Below are positions 10,434-21,445 of a stretch of DNA of 64,000 nucleotides, piece after piece. Within the stretch, counting starts at the first letter, position 1. The number at the start of each line of letters is the position of its first letter. The stretch lies in assembly GCF_020360975.1 (NCBI RefSeq), contig NW_025408671.1:2914001-2978000 (forward strand), written 5' to 3'. The notes under the pieces were generated by a model. It saw only the letters and a list, made by a program, of their open reading frames with translations, searched no databases and was not told where the DNA came from. This DNA is from Hirsutella rhossiliensis (taxonomy: Eukaryota; Ascomycota; Sordariomycetes; Hypocreales; Ophiocordycipitaceae). The translations under genes were made by a program, and so were the position numbers.

Positions 10434-11909
10434 GGCGCCGGTGAGAGGTGCAATGGCCAGGCGCTGCAGAGACGAGGCGTGGACGTGGGCTCGAGGCCAA
10501 GGCGGCCGCCGAGTATGCTTTGGTGCACAGAGGGTGATGAGAGGGCAGAAGCAAGGCCTCCTCGCGTTGGTAGGGCAAGCCTCTCGCGCCGGGTGCGGTA
10601 GAAGAAAAACCCGCCGTGGATGGGACTGAATGGATGCGAGCGCGTGGGCGGGGAGGCAAGTAGCGCGGGTGCGATGGCGGCGAGAGGCGAGGTTTGGGGG
10701 GGGGACTCGGAGATGTTCTTGTTGACTGGGCACCTCAGCCGGGAGGGACTCTGTGCGTGTGCCTTGGGGGTGTTCCTTGGGGGTGTTCCTTGAGCGGCGT
10801 GTGCCAGTAGCCTGAGGCAGGCGCTGGTCATGTTGCGACGGGTAACTGCCAGGCGCTGGAGTATCGCGGTGTCCATTGCTGCCCGTTCAACCCACCGCCT
10901 GGCCTGACATGACAGCTTGGCTCACCTCCGAGGCACTCGTGAGGCAGATGCACGCACAGCCTTGCCATGGTGCATCTCGGCAGAGGAAGTGTGTGCGTGT
11001 GCATCTCGGCAGAGGACGTGTGAGCATGTCCAGTCTGTGCCTCTGTCAGTCTCGTCGAAGTGGAAAGGAGGCTCGTCGACCCAGCAGCTTGCCTGTTGAC
11101 CTTGGTGTTGTTGCAGTCTCTGCAGAACGGCACCGCCGGGCACAACTGCCGAGGTCGAGGGGTGAGACGTGAGACGTGAGAGCTGCCAGACGCGACATGC
11201 CATGGGCTCGGCCGAGGAAGACAGAAGAAGCCAAGGGCGACATGAATGAGTGAGAATGGACGAGTGAGAATGGACGAGTGAGAAACAGGAGAAATAGGAG
11301 AAACAGGAGAAACAGCAAGCATGCACAGGAAAGCGACGTTGGGCGTGGCAGCGATTGCTCTCTTCCAGATTCACCCTATGTAAGGTTGCAGTGGTGTGCT
11401 CGCTCTATGTAACCAGGTTCTTTCTATGTGCAAGGTCTTGTCCAATATGTTCGTGTCCCGTGAATATCATACAATACTACGTACAATACGTATGTAAGTG
11501 GTAGTAGGTCAGCGACTGACTCGGCCTGCCCGGAGGCGCGGCGGCGCGAGTGGGAGCCGCCGCGAGGGTTGCGCAGCAGCGTGGCGCTGTCTTGGTTGGC
11601 CGCCCACTGCCGCCTCTTTCGGAGAGACGGCGCCCAATCAGGTGCATGCATCGCACCAGGCCGCTTCAAGGTGCGCGCGTCAAACTAGCGGCCGAGGGGC
11701 CACTGTTGGATGCCGAGAGAAAGGGGGGGGGGGGGTTTGGTTGGGTTGGGTGGGCCAGTGGTTGAGGGCGAGGGCCATCCAACGACTTGCGCCGGCCAAG
11801 CGTCGGCGCGGCCGTTTCCAATGGAAATCGGTGCGTGGTTCCTGTTGTTGTTGCTTCTTCTTTTTTTTTGTGCGAGCGTTGGCATTTCCAATGCTGTAAA
11901 GGACCACGC
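10434..11909. other. Low-complexity spacer
   Basis: No gene recognised. Near 10978-11030 a GTGCATCTCGGCAGAGGA unit is duplicated, and the GGGGGTGTTCCTT motif is duplicated near 10767-10792. A 13-G run with flanking G triplets is at 11723-11754. Two divergent minus-strand genes border the spacer, so it includes the promoter of the F-box-like gene and the 3' flank of the next one. Confidence 0.5.
11245..11318. repeat. Short tandem repeat, GAATGGACGAGTGA and GGAGAAACA units
   Basis: Adjacent tandem arrays: GAATGGACGAGTGA repeated near 11256-11282, followed by four imperfect copies of a 9-nt AACAGGAGA/ATAGGAGA unit to about 11314. Frames through it translate as monotonous repeats on both strands, which argues against coding use. 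Confidence 0.7.
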
Positions 11910-12398
11910 TCACCGTCGCGGCGCCGCCCTCACCGTGTCGGCGGCCGAGCGCGCGCCGAAATAGTCGCCGTCGAGATCGACGCTGCCGGCCCGGGTGCAG
12001 CAGGGGCTCACGCCGCGAAAGCCCGGGCTCTCGACTTGGTCCGGATCCGAGGCGCCAAACGTCATGGTGAAATGGCTCAGCATCTCCTGGTGCTTGAGAT
12101 TCTGCAGCGTCAGCGGGCGCTGGCTGGGGTGCATCGTCTTCTTGCCGCCGCCCTTGGCCCTCTTGCGTTCCTTGGCGTTGCTGCCGCTGCTGCCGCTGCT
12201 GCCGCCGTCTCTGTCCTTGTCGCGCGACCCGAGGGCGAAGATGCGCGACAGGGCCGACGCCGACGTGGGCAGCTTGTGCAGCGACGACGTCTCGCTGGTT
12301 GCGGCCGTGGCCGTTGTCGTGTTGCTGCCCGTCTGCGAGATGGTGTCGGACGAGTCCGACTTGCGCAGGGCGCGGCGGATGCGGGCTCTGATGGCCAT
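11910..12398 (-). CDS. Basic serine-rich hypothetical protein
   Basis: Single open frame of 162 residues starting at MAIRARIRRALRKSDSSDTISQTG. The N-terminus is strongly basic, the middle is Ser/Thr/Gly-rich with Lys/Arg runs (KERKRAKGGGKK), and a more complex, probably conserved segment occurs at about residues 105-130 (PLTLQNLKHQEMLSHFTMTFG). No signal peptide or membrane segment. The combination of disordered flanks with one short ordered motif suggests a real but uncharacterised fungal protein; no function can be proposed. The 3' end is Arg-rich and may be extended or altered by an undetected intron, so the C-terminus is less sure than the start. Confidence 0.6.
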   Translation of the reverse strand: MAIRARIRRALRKSDSSDTISQTGSNTTTATAATSETSSLHKLPTSASALSRIFALGSRDKDRDGGSSGSSGSNAKERKRAKGGGKKTMHPSQRPLTLQNLKHQEMLSHFTMTFGASDPDQVESPGFRGVSPCCTRAGSVDLDGDYFGARSAADTVRAAPRR

Positions 12399-15127
12399 TG
12401 TCTGCGGGAGATGGCGGAGAGCGGATGTAGAATTTGGTTTGCAAGCGCACAATGGCTTGTATATGTAACGCGAGCAGCTCTCCCGAGACCCTTGGACCGA
12501 GAGAGGGTTATGAAAGGGGGCAAAGGCCAAGGGGCGACGAGAGCGGACAGTGTTGAGACGAGACAATGAGGTGGAGAGTCAAATGTCTTGACAACGTCTT
12601 GACAGCAACAAAACAAACAGAGACTCGATCGTCAATGGCAATGACTAGGTCGCGCGGGAGAAAGAAAAGAGAGGGCAGATCTGGAGATTTAATAAAGGAG
12701 CAGGTGGATGAAACTGCCCGCGTGTTATAGTGGCGACGACGATTCGGCCCATTTGCGAGTGGAGGCCGCAAGGAGTGTGGAGTTATGCGGAGATGCATGA
12801 GTCGAGGCCTGGGGAGCGCCGTTTGCAGTGGAGGAGGAGGGCCAGCGCCGCAGCATCGCAAGTACAGTACAGTACAGTACAGTACAGCGGTACAGTACAG
12901 TAATTACCCACCACCTACTGTACCTACACCGCAGCACTCGGCTCGGGGTAGCTACAGTACAGGCGCCTGCGGTGCCCGCAATGCCTGCAGTGCCTGCAGT
13001 AGCCCCCTTCCAGAAGGGCTGCGGGGCTCCCTCCCCCCCTCTGGGCTCGCCGAGACTCCCCATATTTTGCCCCCCTGGCTTCTGCAACCAACGTGGAAAC
13101 TGGAAATTAGCAGCCTCGAGGAGCAACAAGCAAACGACTTGTACCGTACTGCGTGCCGTACCTTGTTTGTCCAGGTCTAACTGATTGTCCGGCTGACAGC
13201 GAAAACAAGCTCGAGCATTCCCAAAGCAAATGTCGCCAAGGAACGGTTGCACTCGCCATGTCCCGAAAGAAGAAAATACTACGTGACCTTGTCCGGCCAC
13301 TGCCTAACTTAAAGGTACTCCGTACATACTGTATGTACTTTGAAAGCCCCCCTGATTTGTTTTTAGCCTGGCTGACGGGCGGGTTGCTACACCACCGCGG
13401 CGGCCCCCTCTTCCCCCAGCCAAGGTCCGGGGATCCCGCACAATCAAGTCATGCCGGGCCCAGAAACGAAAACAAAAAACACACAGGCATTTACTCCCGC
13501 CGTGTCTGCTCAGCCAAGCCGGGGCCACCGGCCGCAGCCGGCTCCAAGTCCGAGGTATCTCGTGCACGTACCGGACCGAGTGGACTTGCTTGCTGCCGAG
13601 AGAGACACTTGACGTATGCCCAGGCCACTCTGTAGAAACTACGGAGTAATTAAGACCAAGGCTTTGCTAACCAGCAGGCATCCACGACAGTTGCATGAGT
13701 CCAATGAGCCGTACCAGCCTCGTAGTGTAGCTTATCGTGTATAGTTATTGTATATCCGTACATGCAACGTAAAGCATGTGCACATGCAGGTATCTACTGA
13801 AGTTACAGTACCCATTTGATCAGCAAATGTCGCAATCTTTTGCCGAGGTCCCGAGTATGACGCTGCTGCTTTAGGTAAGCAGCCCAACTTGTGCACGGAT
13901 GCCTGGCGAGCAGCAGGCATCCTGCTTCTTTCTGCAACGGTCCCCGCCGGCAGGCAATTGCCGCATGGACGCACCTTGTTGTGTCGGGCAAGCTGGCCCC
14001 CACAAACAACTTCTCTTGCCCACACACGGCGACATGGCTTTCGAGGGGCCACGCTGTGCCTCGCCTTGGAGCCAAAGCCGGCCGATGGACCCGGATCTGC
14101 CTTGGGAGATGAAACATACGACATTAGAAGAGACAGACTAGTCCCAGCACGAGCCGTCGACGAGGCGAATCGCCCAGGCAAACACAATCGATAGGCTTCG
14201 ATCCGGGGATAGAATTTGATCTTTTCCCCATTCAGCGGCCGCTTCCGCAACTCTGCTCGACGGCGGTGAGAAGCTGATGAAGCAGCCGCTGGAATGGCGC
14301 ATGACCCACGGGCCAGACCAACTGCCAGTGACGTCGACCGTTGGCCGGGACCACAAAACAGCGCCTCACGTTTTGTTTGGGGCCAGCGTCATGAGCCCAA
14401 GCCCAGCCGCTTCCTTTTCAGTACAGCGCTGCACATCGGTGTCGGTGCGGGAGGGGACTCGGGCTTTGCATCGGACCCGGGACTTGGCACAGTGTCGGAA
14501 CGGCGCCTGGACAATGCTGGACTGCGGCCCCCCCCCGGTCTTCATGGACGGCGCCCAAGATGACGTAGCAATGGTCCCCGGGCACAGGTCAAAGAGGTGC
14601 CACGACAAGTCAGCGTCAATGGCGTGGCGCAGGCAAGCACGATTGCTGTACCGTAGTTTCAGCTCGGCTCAGCGTCTGTCCGTTCGCGAGCCCCGCTTTC
14701 GAGGATTCCCGGGATACTCCGTACAGTATTACATGATATTACCTACTCCATATAGTACGTACTCTCCAAACCGGAGATAATCCGTCTCATACCGGTACGT
14801 ACCGGGTGCACGGGTTCTGCCGCGCACCGCTCCCATTGGCGGCCTGGCAGTGACATGCGTGCCCTGGCCCTGTGACGGCATCACGACACTCTAGACGCCC
14901 GAAGACCCTGGTCACCGGCCAGCCTCGTCGCCTTGTCCAACGATGAGCAAGCCGCCTGCCTCTCGACAGCAGCTGATCCCGCGACGGACTCTGCAAGACT
15001 CTTGCCGCCTCTTAGCCGTCCGTGACATGTCGTGGCCAACCTTTTGAACGCCTCCGAGAAACCTCGCTTCTGCTCCTCCATCCTTGTCTCGACCTGCAAG
15101 CGCGCCTCGCCTCGCCTCGCGCCCAGC
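12399..15127. other. 2.7-kb gene-poor spacer
   Basis: No convincing gene. It contains a GTACA microsatellite (12860-12902), several GTAC-rich tracts (13313-13340 and 14711-14800) and short low-quality open frames on both strands. The final 300 bp is the likely promoter and leader of the sugar transporter gene on the plus strand. Confidence 0.5.
12860..12902. repeat. GTACA microsatellite
   Basis: About eight units of AGTAC/GTACA broken once by a CGG interruption. Because GTAC is self-complementary, the array is nearly palindromic and could form hairpins. Confidence 0.9.
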
Positions 15128-16951
15128 ATGGCTGCCTCGCCGCGAACCCATGATCCATCGCACGAAGATGACCCGGCGCCGGAACCCCGGCCGCTCTCCA
15201 CGGAGCAGGTTCCCGACCGCATGAGCGAGAACTCGCCTCTCCTCAGCAACGACGGTGACGAACACGCCGCACCCAGGCCCGTCGACGAAACGCAGACGAC
15301 CAAGAGCCTGTGGTACATGGCCATGCTGACCCTCAGCATCGGCGGCCTCCAGATAGCGTGGTCCGTCGAGCTGTCCAACGGGTCGCCGTACCTGCTATCG
15401 TTGGGGCTCAGCAAGTCGCTCATGGCCCTGGTCTGGATCGCCGGCCCCCTGACCGGAACCTTGGTCGTTCCCTACGTCGGCATCTTGAGCGACAACTCCC
15501 GCCTTCCATGGGGCAAGCGGAGGCCCTTTATGGTCGGCGGCACAGTCGCCACCGTCGCTGCGCTGCTGTTTCTGGCCTGGGTCAAGGATATTGTCGCCGG
15601 CATCCTCGCCGTCTTTGGCGCCGATCCGGCCTCTGAAGGAGTGCGCGTGGCCGTCGTCGTTGCTGCTGTGCTCGGAATCTATATTCTCGACATTGCCATC
15701 AACACGGTGCAGGCCGCCATCCGCGCCTTCATGGTTGACTGTGCGCCCGCCCACCAACAGGAGCTCGCCAACTCCATGGCCAGTCGCTTCACGGGGGTTG
15801 GGAATATCATCGGGTACATGGCTGGATACGCCAACCTTCCCGCCCACCTCTGGTTTCTGGGCAATACCCAGTTCAAGATTCTCTGCGCCATTGCGTCCGT
15901 TGCCTTGGCCCTGACCGTGGCTTTGAGCACCTCTATCGTCCACGAGAGGGATCCTCGGACAGATGGCCTCCGGGCGAGAAAGACTCCCGGCATCATTCCT
16001 TTCTTCTGGGGCATCTTGCGCTCCATCAAGCGTCTTCCACCCCAGACCAGGCGGGTCTGTCAGGTGCAGTTCTGCGCCTGGGTCGGCTTCTTCCCTCTGC
16101 TTTTCTACACATCGTCGTACATTGGCGAGATATACATCCAACCCTACCTGCGCGCCAATCCAAACATGACGCCCGAGGAGCTCGACGCCCTGTACGAGCA
16201 GGCAACACGGATCGGGACCTTTGCGCTCCTCGTGAATGCCGTCGTCAGCCTGTCGACCAACGTCTTCCTGCCTTTTTTCATCGCGCCCACTTTTGACAGC
16301 CGGCCTGTCGCAGCCAAGGGCCGTCAAGAGGCGCCGCGCTCCCTCCTCGGGCTGCTGAGAATACCGGGTTTCTCGCTCAAGCGGGCGTGGCTCGGCTCGC
16401 TGGTGCTTTTCGCCGGAGCCATGTTCTGCACGCCCTTTGTCCGCTCCGTCGAGGCTGCGACGGTCTTGATTGGAGTGGCAGGCATCACTTGGGCCATGGC
16501 CCTGTGGGCGCCGTGGGCCATCATCAGCGCCGAGATTAGTCGGCGCGATGCTCTCGACAGGGCTCGCAAGCTCGAGGCCAACATGGCTCCCCGTCCTACG
16601 AATCAGGCCGCCGCTTCTGGTGAGTCTTCTTGGAGCCCTGGCTCTGGATCGGGGAGCGATGAGCAGGAGAGCCCAGCGGATACGGACCAGGCTGGCGTCA
16701 TCCTAGGCATCCACAATATGGCTATTGCCCTTCCCCAGATCATCGCGACGGTAGGGTCGAGCATCATCTTCAAGATCTGGCAGAAGCCTCGCGGGACGCC
16801 GGGGGACCACAGCATCGCCACGGTCATGGCCCTTGGCGGGGTCTGCGTGCTGGCCTCGGTGGTCTTTGCGGCCAGAATCAAGGACGACGCCTCGGCGGCG
16901 GTGGGCGAGGCTGCCGATGAAGAAAGGGGTGGGGCAGTCCGCCGCTCATAG
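15128..16951 (+). CDS. GPH-family sugar/H+ symporter (SUT-like)
   Basis: Polytopic transporter of the glycoside-pentoside-hexuronide group within the major facilitator superfamily, related to fungal alpha-glucoside/sucrose carriers such as S. pombe Sut1. Single exon, 607 residues from MAASPRTHDPSHEDD; upstream MANLLN (15032) and downstream MSENSPLL (15221) are alternative starts. The first 70 residues are cytosolic and disordered. TM1-2 carry LSIGGLQIAWSVELSNGSPYLLSLGLS. The loop between TM2 and TM3 has the signature DNSRLPWGKRRPFMVGG. About twelve membrane segments can be traced, with a Ser/Gly-rich cytosolic loop at about residues 490-525 (SWSPGSGSGSDEQE) before the last two. Substrate, probably a disaccharide, is inferred from family only. 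No sugar-hydrolase gene lies beside it. Confidence 0.88.
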   Translation: MAASPRTHDPSHEDDPAPEPRPLSTEQVPDRMSENSPLLSNDGDEHAAPRPVDETQTTKSLWYMAMLTLSIGGLQIAWSVELSNGSPYLLSLGLSKSLMALVWIAGPLTGTLVVPYVGILSDNSRLPWGKRRPFMVGGTVATVAALLFLAWVKDIVAGILAVFGADPASEGVRVAVVVAAVLGIYILDIAINTVQAAIRAFMVDCAPAHQQELANSMASRFTGVGNIIGYMAGYANLPAHLWFLGNTQFKILCAIASVALALTVALSTSIVHERDPRTDGLRARKTPGIIPFFWGILRSIKRLPPQTRRVCQVQFCAWVGFFPLLFYTSSYIGEIYIQPYLRANPNMTPEELDALYEQATRIGTFALLVNAVVSLSTNVFLPFFIAPTFDSRPVAAKGRQEAPRSLLGLLRIPGFSLKRAWLGSLVLFAGAMFCTPFVRSVEAATVLIGVAGITWAMALWAPWAIISAEISRRDALDRARKLEANMAPRPTNQAAASGESSWSPGSGSGSDEQESPADTDQAGVILGIHNMAIALPQIIATVGSSIIFKIWQKPRGTPGDHSIATVMALGGVCVLASVVFAARIKDDASAAVGEAADEERGGAVRRS

Positions 16952-17515
16952 GATGCTGCTGTCTACATGCGGCTCGCCTGTCTGAGAGACAACAAGGTAC
17001 CATCCGGCAGCAAGGACGCGAGGCCGCGCCGTGGGTGCGGCGGAGATTTTCTCCGGTTGGGTTCATGCATGAGCGGGAAGGCATGTATTTGCAGCAGGGA
17101 ATATGTGTGTCTAGATTTCTGGCCATCTACATGGGCTGTCTATCTATACGACCGACGGTCGGATACGGGAAGAAGGGGTAGACATCTATCAGCAGATATA
17201 CGAACATCATCCATGGCCGTTTCCAACTTCGCAAGTCTGCCAGTGGTCAACTGATTACTGCTGCATGCCGTGCTGTCTCTTTTCTCTCTTTCCCCAGAAT
17301 GCCCAAAACAGCCTGTTGTTCCCAATCTGCTTCAGCACGTTGTCGCCCAAGGCTGTCAAACATATACACAGACCAAAGTGGCCTCGCACTTCTTTCCCTC
17401 GTCCCGATGACACGCCCAGTCCAGCCCCAACAGCACAATCTCGTACACACAACCGCAGAGCAGCCCCCCCCCTCCCCCCCCCAACACCCCCGTCCCGTCC
17501 CCAGCCCACACGGGA
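16952..17515. other. Convergent 3' spacer
   Basis: Between the transporter stop and the stop of the small secreted protein gene. C-rich on the plus strand near 17460-17500. Expected to hold the two terminators. No gene seen. Confidence 0.5.
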
Positions 17516-17869
17516 TCAGGCAGCACGCGTATGCGCCGGAGCCGGCGGGGGCGTGGCGGACGGGGTGCGGCGCGGGGCGGCGCAGGGGCCGAGCGGGGCC
17601 CTGATCTCGCCGGGGACGGGCCCGCGGTCGACGTCGTACGAGGTGACGCCGCCCCAGTAGAAGCACCACGACGAGGTGCCGTCGCAGTAGCTGTAGTCGC
17701 ACGTGGCGGGCATGCTCACCTCGGCGGGCGGCGCGGGGGTGGTCGCGGCGGGCGGGGCCGGGGCCGGGGCCGGGGCCGGGCCCGACGACGGGGTTGCGCC
17801 GGGCAGGGCGGCGGCGGCGGCGGCGAGGGGCAGGGCCAGGGTGAGGAGGCGCTGTTTGAGAGACGGCAT
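17516..17869 (-). CDS. Small secreted Ala/Pro-rich protein
   Basis: Protein of 117 residues. A signal peptide (MPSLKQRLLTLALPLAAAAAALPG) is followed by an Ala/Pro low-complexity linker (residues 28-50, PAPAPAPAPP type) and then a compact segment with four closely spaced cysteines (CDYSYCDGTSSWCFYWGGV plus a later PCAAP). The segment ending SYDVDRGPVPGE looks conserved in character rather than low-complexity, which supports a genuine gene. It is a candidate secreted wall-associated or effector-like protein, but no family name can be given. Codon use is extremely C/G-rich, giving shadow frames on the other strand. Confidence 0.65.
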   Translation of the reverse strand: MPSLKQRLLTLALPLAAAAAALPGATPSSGPAPAPAPAPPAATTPAPPAEVSMPATCDYSYCDGTSSWCFYWGGVTSYDVDRGPVPGEIRAPLGPCAAPRRTPSATPPPAPAHTRAA

Positions 17870-18245
17870 GGTTGGTTCTTCTCTCTTCTTGTCCCTTTTT
17901 TTTTTATCCCGCAGCGGAAGAGTCCCCCTGAGGCAAGGCAGGATGGGAAACGCGGGACCGGGTTTGGACGGAGGACGAAAGGTCCCGGCGCGGGGAGCAG
18001 GTGAAGAGATGGCGGTGGTGGGCGCTCGCGGTGCTCTTGTCCTGTGGCGCGGAAGGGACGGGGAGTGAGGACAGGAGAGGACGGTGGCGGCAGGGGCAGA
18101 GGGACCCGGATCAAACAACGAAAGAGGTCGACGACGATGTACGCAAGGTGGCAGAGTCGATGGTGGATTAAAGTGGTGAAGATAAGTGTGTCCTCGGTAG
18201 AGCGGTAGGCAGACGACGCTCCTCACTTATCCGGGGGGGAGGCCC

Positions 18246-18253
18246 TTTATATA
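18246..18253 (-). promoter_or_regulatory. Possible TATA box for the small secreted protein gene
   Basis: TATATAAA on the minus strand. It is about 380 bp from the ATG at 17869, so it would imply a long leader. Orientation fits, but distance makes it only a candidate. Confidence 0.3.
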
Positions 18254-18267
18254 TCCCCATCTCTCAT

Positions 18268-18283
18268 GCACATACACACATAC

Positions 18284-18316
<33 letters not shown>

Positions 18317-18351
18317 CGCACGCACACATACACATACACACACACACACAC
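18268..18351. repeat. CA-rich microsatellite
   Basis: Imperfect (CA)n with periodic CATA and CACG interruptions over about 85 bases. Alternating purine-pyrimidine sequence. Confidence 0.95.
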
Positions 18352-18799
18352 TCCGAAGATCGACATACATCACAGACTCCCCGGCAAAGAAGAAGCCCTC
18401 GGCTCCCCTGCACAGCCCACGTCAGCCCACCAGCCGACGGCGGTCTCGGGGAGGGGGCGGCCCATAAACCACAACGCGTACGCGGCGGTGGCTCCACGTC
18501 AAACCGCCGTGATGAGAGCTCCAGAGTCCCCGAGGAACAGACGATTCCTCATCCTCGAAATTAGCTTCTGTATCTTTCAAAAGCGAGCATGTATGAGCGA
18601 GGGAGAGAAATCCGAGAGCGAGAGCCACGGGGGTGATGGGGCCGGCTTACACGCCCGCGCACACGCGCGGCTTGACCGTCGAACCGCACCCCCCCGGCCT
18701 CGGTTGCGTATATCGCTTCCGTCGACTCAGGGCATGGCGCAGGCCGGCGAGACTGGTGGCGATGAGAGATGGGAGTTGGACCAGGGAACTTGGGCGAGG

Positions 18800-18825
18800 A
18801 GGCTGGCTGGCTGGCTGGCTGGCTG
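18800..18825. repeat. GGCT tetranucleotide microsatellite
   Basis: Six consecutive GGCT units. Confidence 0.9.
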
Positions 18826-19052
18826 AGCAACAAGGGGGTGGGTAGATGGGTGAATTGCAGTTCACCAAGACACCAGCCTGGAGAGATTGGGGGAGAGCAT
18901 CTTGTGCTGCGTGAGCCCACGCCGGGTGGCATGACAAGAAGACACGCCTTGTCCGACGGTTACGCGGACCCCCCTCCTGTCCCATGGAAGACGCTCGACT
19001 GGGGAGGCGAAGCAAGCCTCTTGTTTCCAAGCAGGAGCACGAGTTGTTGAGG

Positions 19053-19078
19053 AAGAGAGAGAGAGAGAGAGAGAGAGG
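19053..19078. repeat. GA dinucleotide microsatellite
   Basis: About thirteen GA units. Confidence 0.9.
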
Positions 19079-19734
19079 CTCAGGGGGGTTGGGTGGTGGT
19101 GGGGGCCGAGATGACGGCCGTGGGTTACACAAACGCACGCGCATGAGCATGTGTTGATGGTGATGAGCAAGATAATGATGATGACGACGACGGTTGGCGG
19201 TGATGAAGTCTGCTTGCCGTGCTACACGACGTAGATCTTGTGTCTCTCTCCGTCCATCAGGATATCTACCCCTTTCCCGTGGCTGTACCATTCGCTGGGC
19301 AATGAGTCTCATTGACAGGCATTCAAAGAATGGCCCAAGATATTCCGTCGCACGAGGAAGCTCCTGACAAGCAGCCGTTTTCCCACGCTCACTCAGTCCG
19401 CTCGCACGCACGGCGCAGACACACGCATGCAACCTCCATCTCGGACCTCAAGGCGCAAGCACACATGCCCGCATATGTATGTAGATGCATACATGCATAC
19501 AACACAACACGCACTATCATTCACGGCACATCATCCCAAGTCCAGGCCATCGACGGCTTCCCTGCAACAGCAGCAGCAGCAAAAAGACTCTCAAGGGTGC
19601 AGATACGAGCAGCCGCTAACACAAAGGATGGAGGGGCGGGAAGAGGAAACGAGCTTTGAAAGGGCGACTGCAGTAAACATGTTGATAGGGAAACAAGGAT
19701 GAGGAGCGTCTATGCTGACTCGATGCTGTGCTCT

Positions 19735-20435
19735 TTACGGAGCACGCAACATGGCGAGGCCGGCCCGGATCCAGATGGTCAGGACGAGGCCAACGCCGGT
19801 CAGCCAGGCACCGCTGCGGAGCCAGGAGCGCCTGCGGTTGGTCTGCAGGTGGATATAGATGACAAGGTAGGCGAGGCGCGAGACGATGTAGCCGATGGTC
19901 AGGACGTTGAGCTGGGCGGGCCGGAGGCCGGCCACGTTGGCGGCGACGACGGCCGAGGCGAAGAAGCCGAGCGTCTCGAAGCCGTTGAGGGAGGCACCCT
20001 CGGCACGGAGGATGCGCTGCTTCATCTAACGAGGTTGGGTTGCGTGAGCTTCTCTCATCCTAGTGCTGCCGCCCACGGCTCACCGGGACGTGAAGACGGG
20101 GGGAATGGGCATGACGGAACTTGAAGCTGCGGAACTAGGTCAGACATACCGCCTTGTCGAGGGCCTCGCTCTTGGCCACGTTGTCGCGGAATCCTCGCGG
20201 GTTGGCATTGTCAAAGGCCCTGCCGGCCAAGATGCCGGCGTACGCGTGGGGCGCCCAGCACATGAGAAAGGCGACAGGGACCTAGACCATGGGCGTCAGT
20301 CAAGAAGCCTTCTATCCATTGGCCGCCTCCTGCGCATTGCACAGTATGGAGAAGGGGAGAGTCGTCGTGTCTTGCGACACATACCGTCAAAATGGACATG
20401 TTCCTGTCAAGGTCGAAGCCGATGGCGGAACTCAT
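19735..20435 (-). CDS. MAPEG-like integral membrane protein
   Basis: Three exons, 20435-20385, 20281-20150 and 20025-19735, give 157 residues, the size expected for a MAPEG (membrane-associated proteins in eicosanoid and glutathione metabolism) protein with four membrane segments. Segments visible: SILTVPVAFLMCWAPHAYA (TM1), GFETLGFFASAVVAANVAGL (TM2), LNVLTIGYIVSRLAYLVIYI (TM3) and SGAWLTGVGLVLTIWIRAGLAML (TM4). The loop ANPRGFRDN with basic residues and the AEGASLNGFE segment match the pattern of fungal MAPEG proteins, where the glutathione site lies between segments. Catalytic activity cannot be judged. The start MSSAIGFDLDRNMS lies in a short first exon, which explains why no single open frame shows the whole protein. 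Confidence 0.85.
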
Positions 20436-21445
20436 GGTGTCGTCTGTCGAGGCTGGTGATGGTGAGTGGGTAAGAGCAAGCCGACCGACGGAAGCGACAA
20501 TGGCAGATGGGCTATGCGACGTTGATGCTTATGATACTGAAGATATTGACGATGAGTCGATGATGACGACGGAGCGGAAAGACGGGGGGGGGTGGGGGGA
20601 GGAAAGATGACTTGTAGATGGATGCGGCGATGCACTATTAATAATTTAACTTAAGCCGAGGGACCTCGGCGAGTAGAGGTAGTAGGTTAAGGTAGGTAAA
20701 TAATATCCATGTGTCTATACTCGGTCATGGACAGAGCCCCGGTACCCTATCTCTTATATTGGGCCACACAGTACATCTGCAGCCCGACAGGGAGGATCCC
20801 TGGCCTGTACCGAGTACCGTGAGCAAACGTCGCCAAGGGCGCCGGCGAAAAGGCACGAACTCGTGGGGCTACTTTCTGTGCGTCTACGTTCTGTGGCCAA
20901 TTGACGGAGCTGCATTCTCTGCTTCTTTTCCCTTTCGCTCCTTGGTGTTCCTCTTTCAAGGGGATGGCTGTCTACTTCTAACCGCCATCCATCGTCGACA
21001 TCTCCAGCAACGGTGGGGAGCAACAGAAGCCTCTCATTCACGCGGCCAGAGTTGGCTCGGGCAAATGCTCTTGTTTTGCAAGGTTCAAACGTGTGTTCGG
21101 TGCGTTACGCTCTATGCTAAGTATAAACATCCAAAGCTACCATATATAGAGTGAATGTGGCCCGGCCGGCGGCAATGCTGTGTGAAGCCATATAACATCA
21201 AATGCCTCGGCAATAAAGTACCAGAGAAACAAAGGTTATGAAGAGGGAGAAAAGGGGAGACAAGAAGTAGAGTGCAAAGAACAAAAAGCCCCAAGAAGTG
21301 GCTGCAAAGATCCGCAATGCCATGGATCGCTCATCATGTCGTCGTCTTCTAGCACAGACATCGGTGCGCCTCGACGGTCCGCACCGGCTATCTCATGCCG
21401 TCCTGCTCTCCGCCCTCGCCCGGGGATGCCTTTGTCAGCCTGAGT
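20436..21445. other. Intergenic spacer
   Basis: About 1 kb with promoter of the MAPEG-like gene and the 3' flank of the GH16 gene. A short AT-rich patch occurs at 20636-20710. No gene seen. Confidence 0.5.

Larger units (their letters stand above)
17870..19734. other. Microsatellite-rich spacer
   Basis: No gene recognised. It contains CA, GGCT and GA microsatellites listed separately. The part next to 17870 is the promoter of the small secreted protein gene. A TATATAAA-like element occurs on the minus strand at 18246-18253, about 380 bp upstream of that start codon. Confidence 0.5.
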
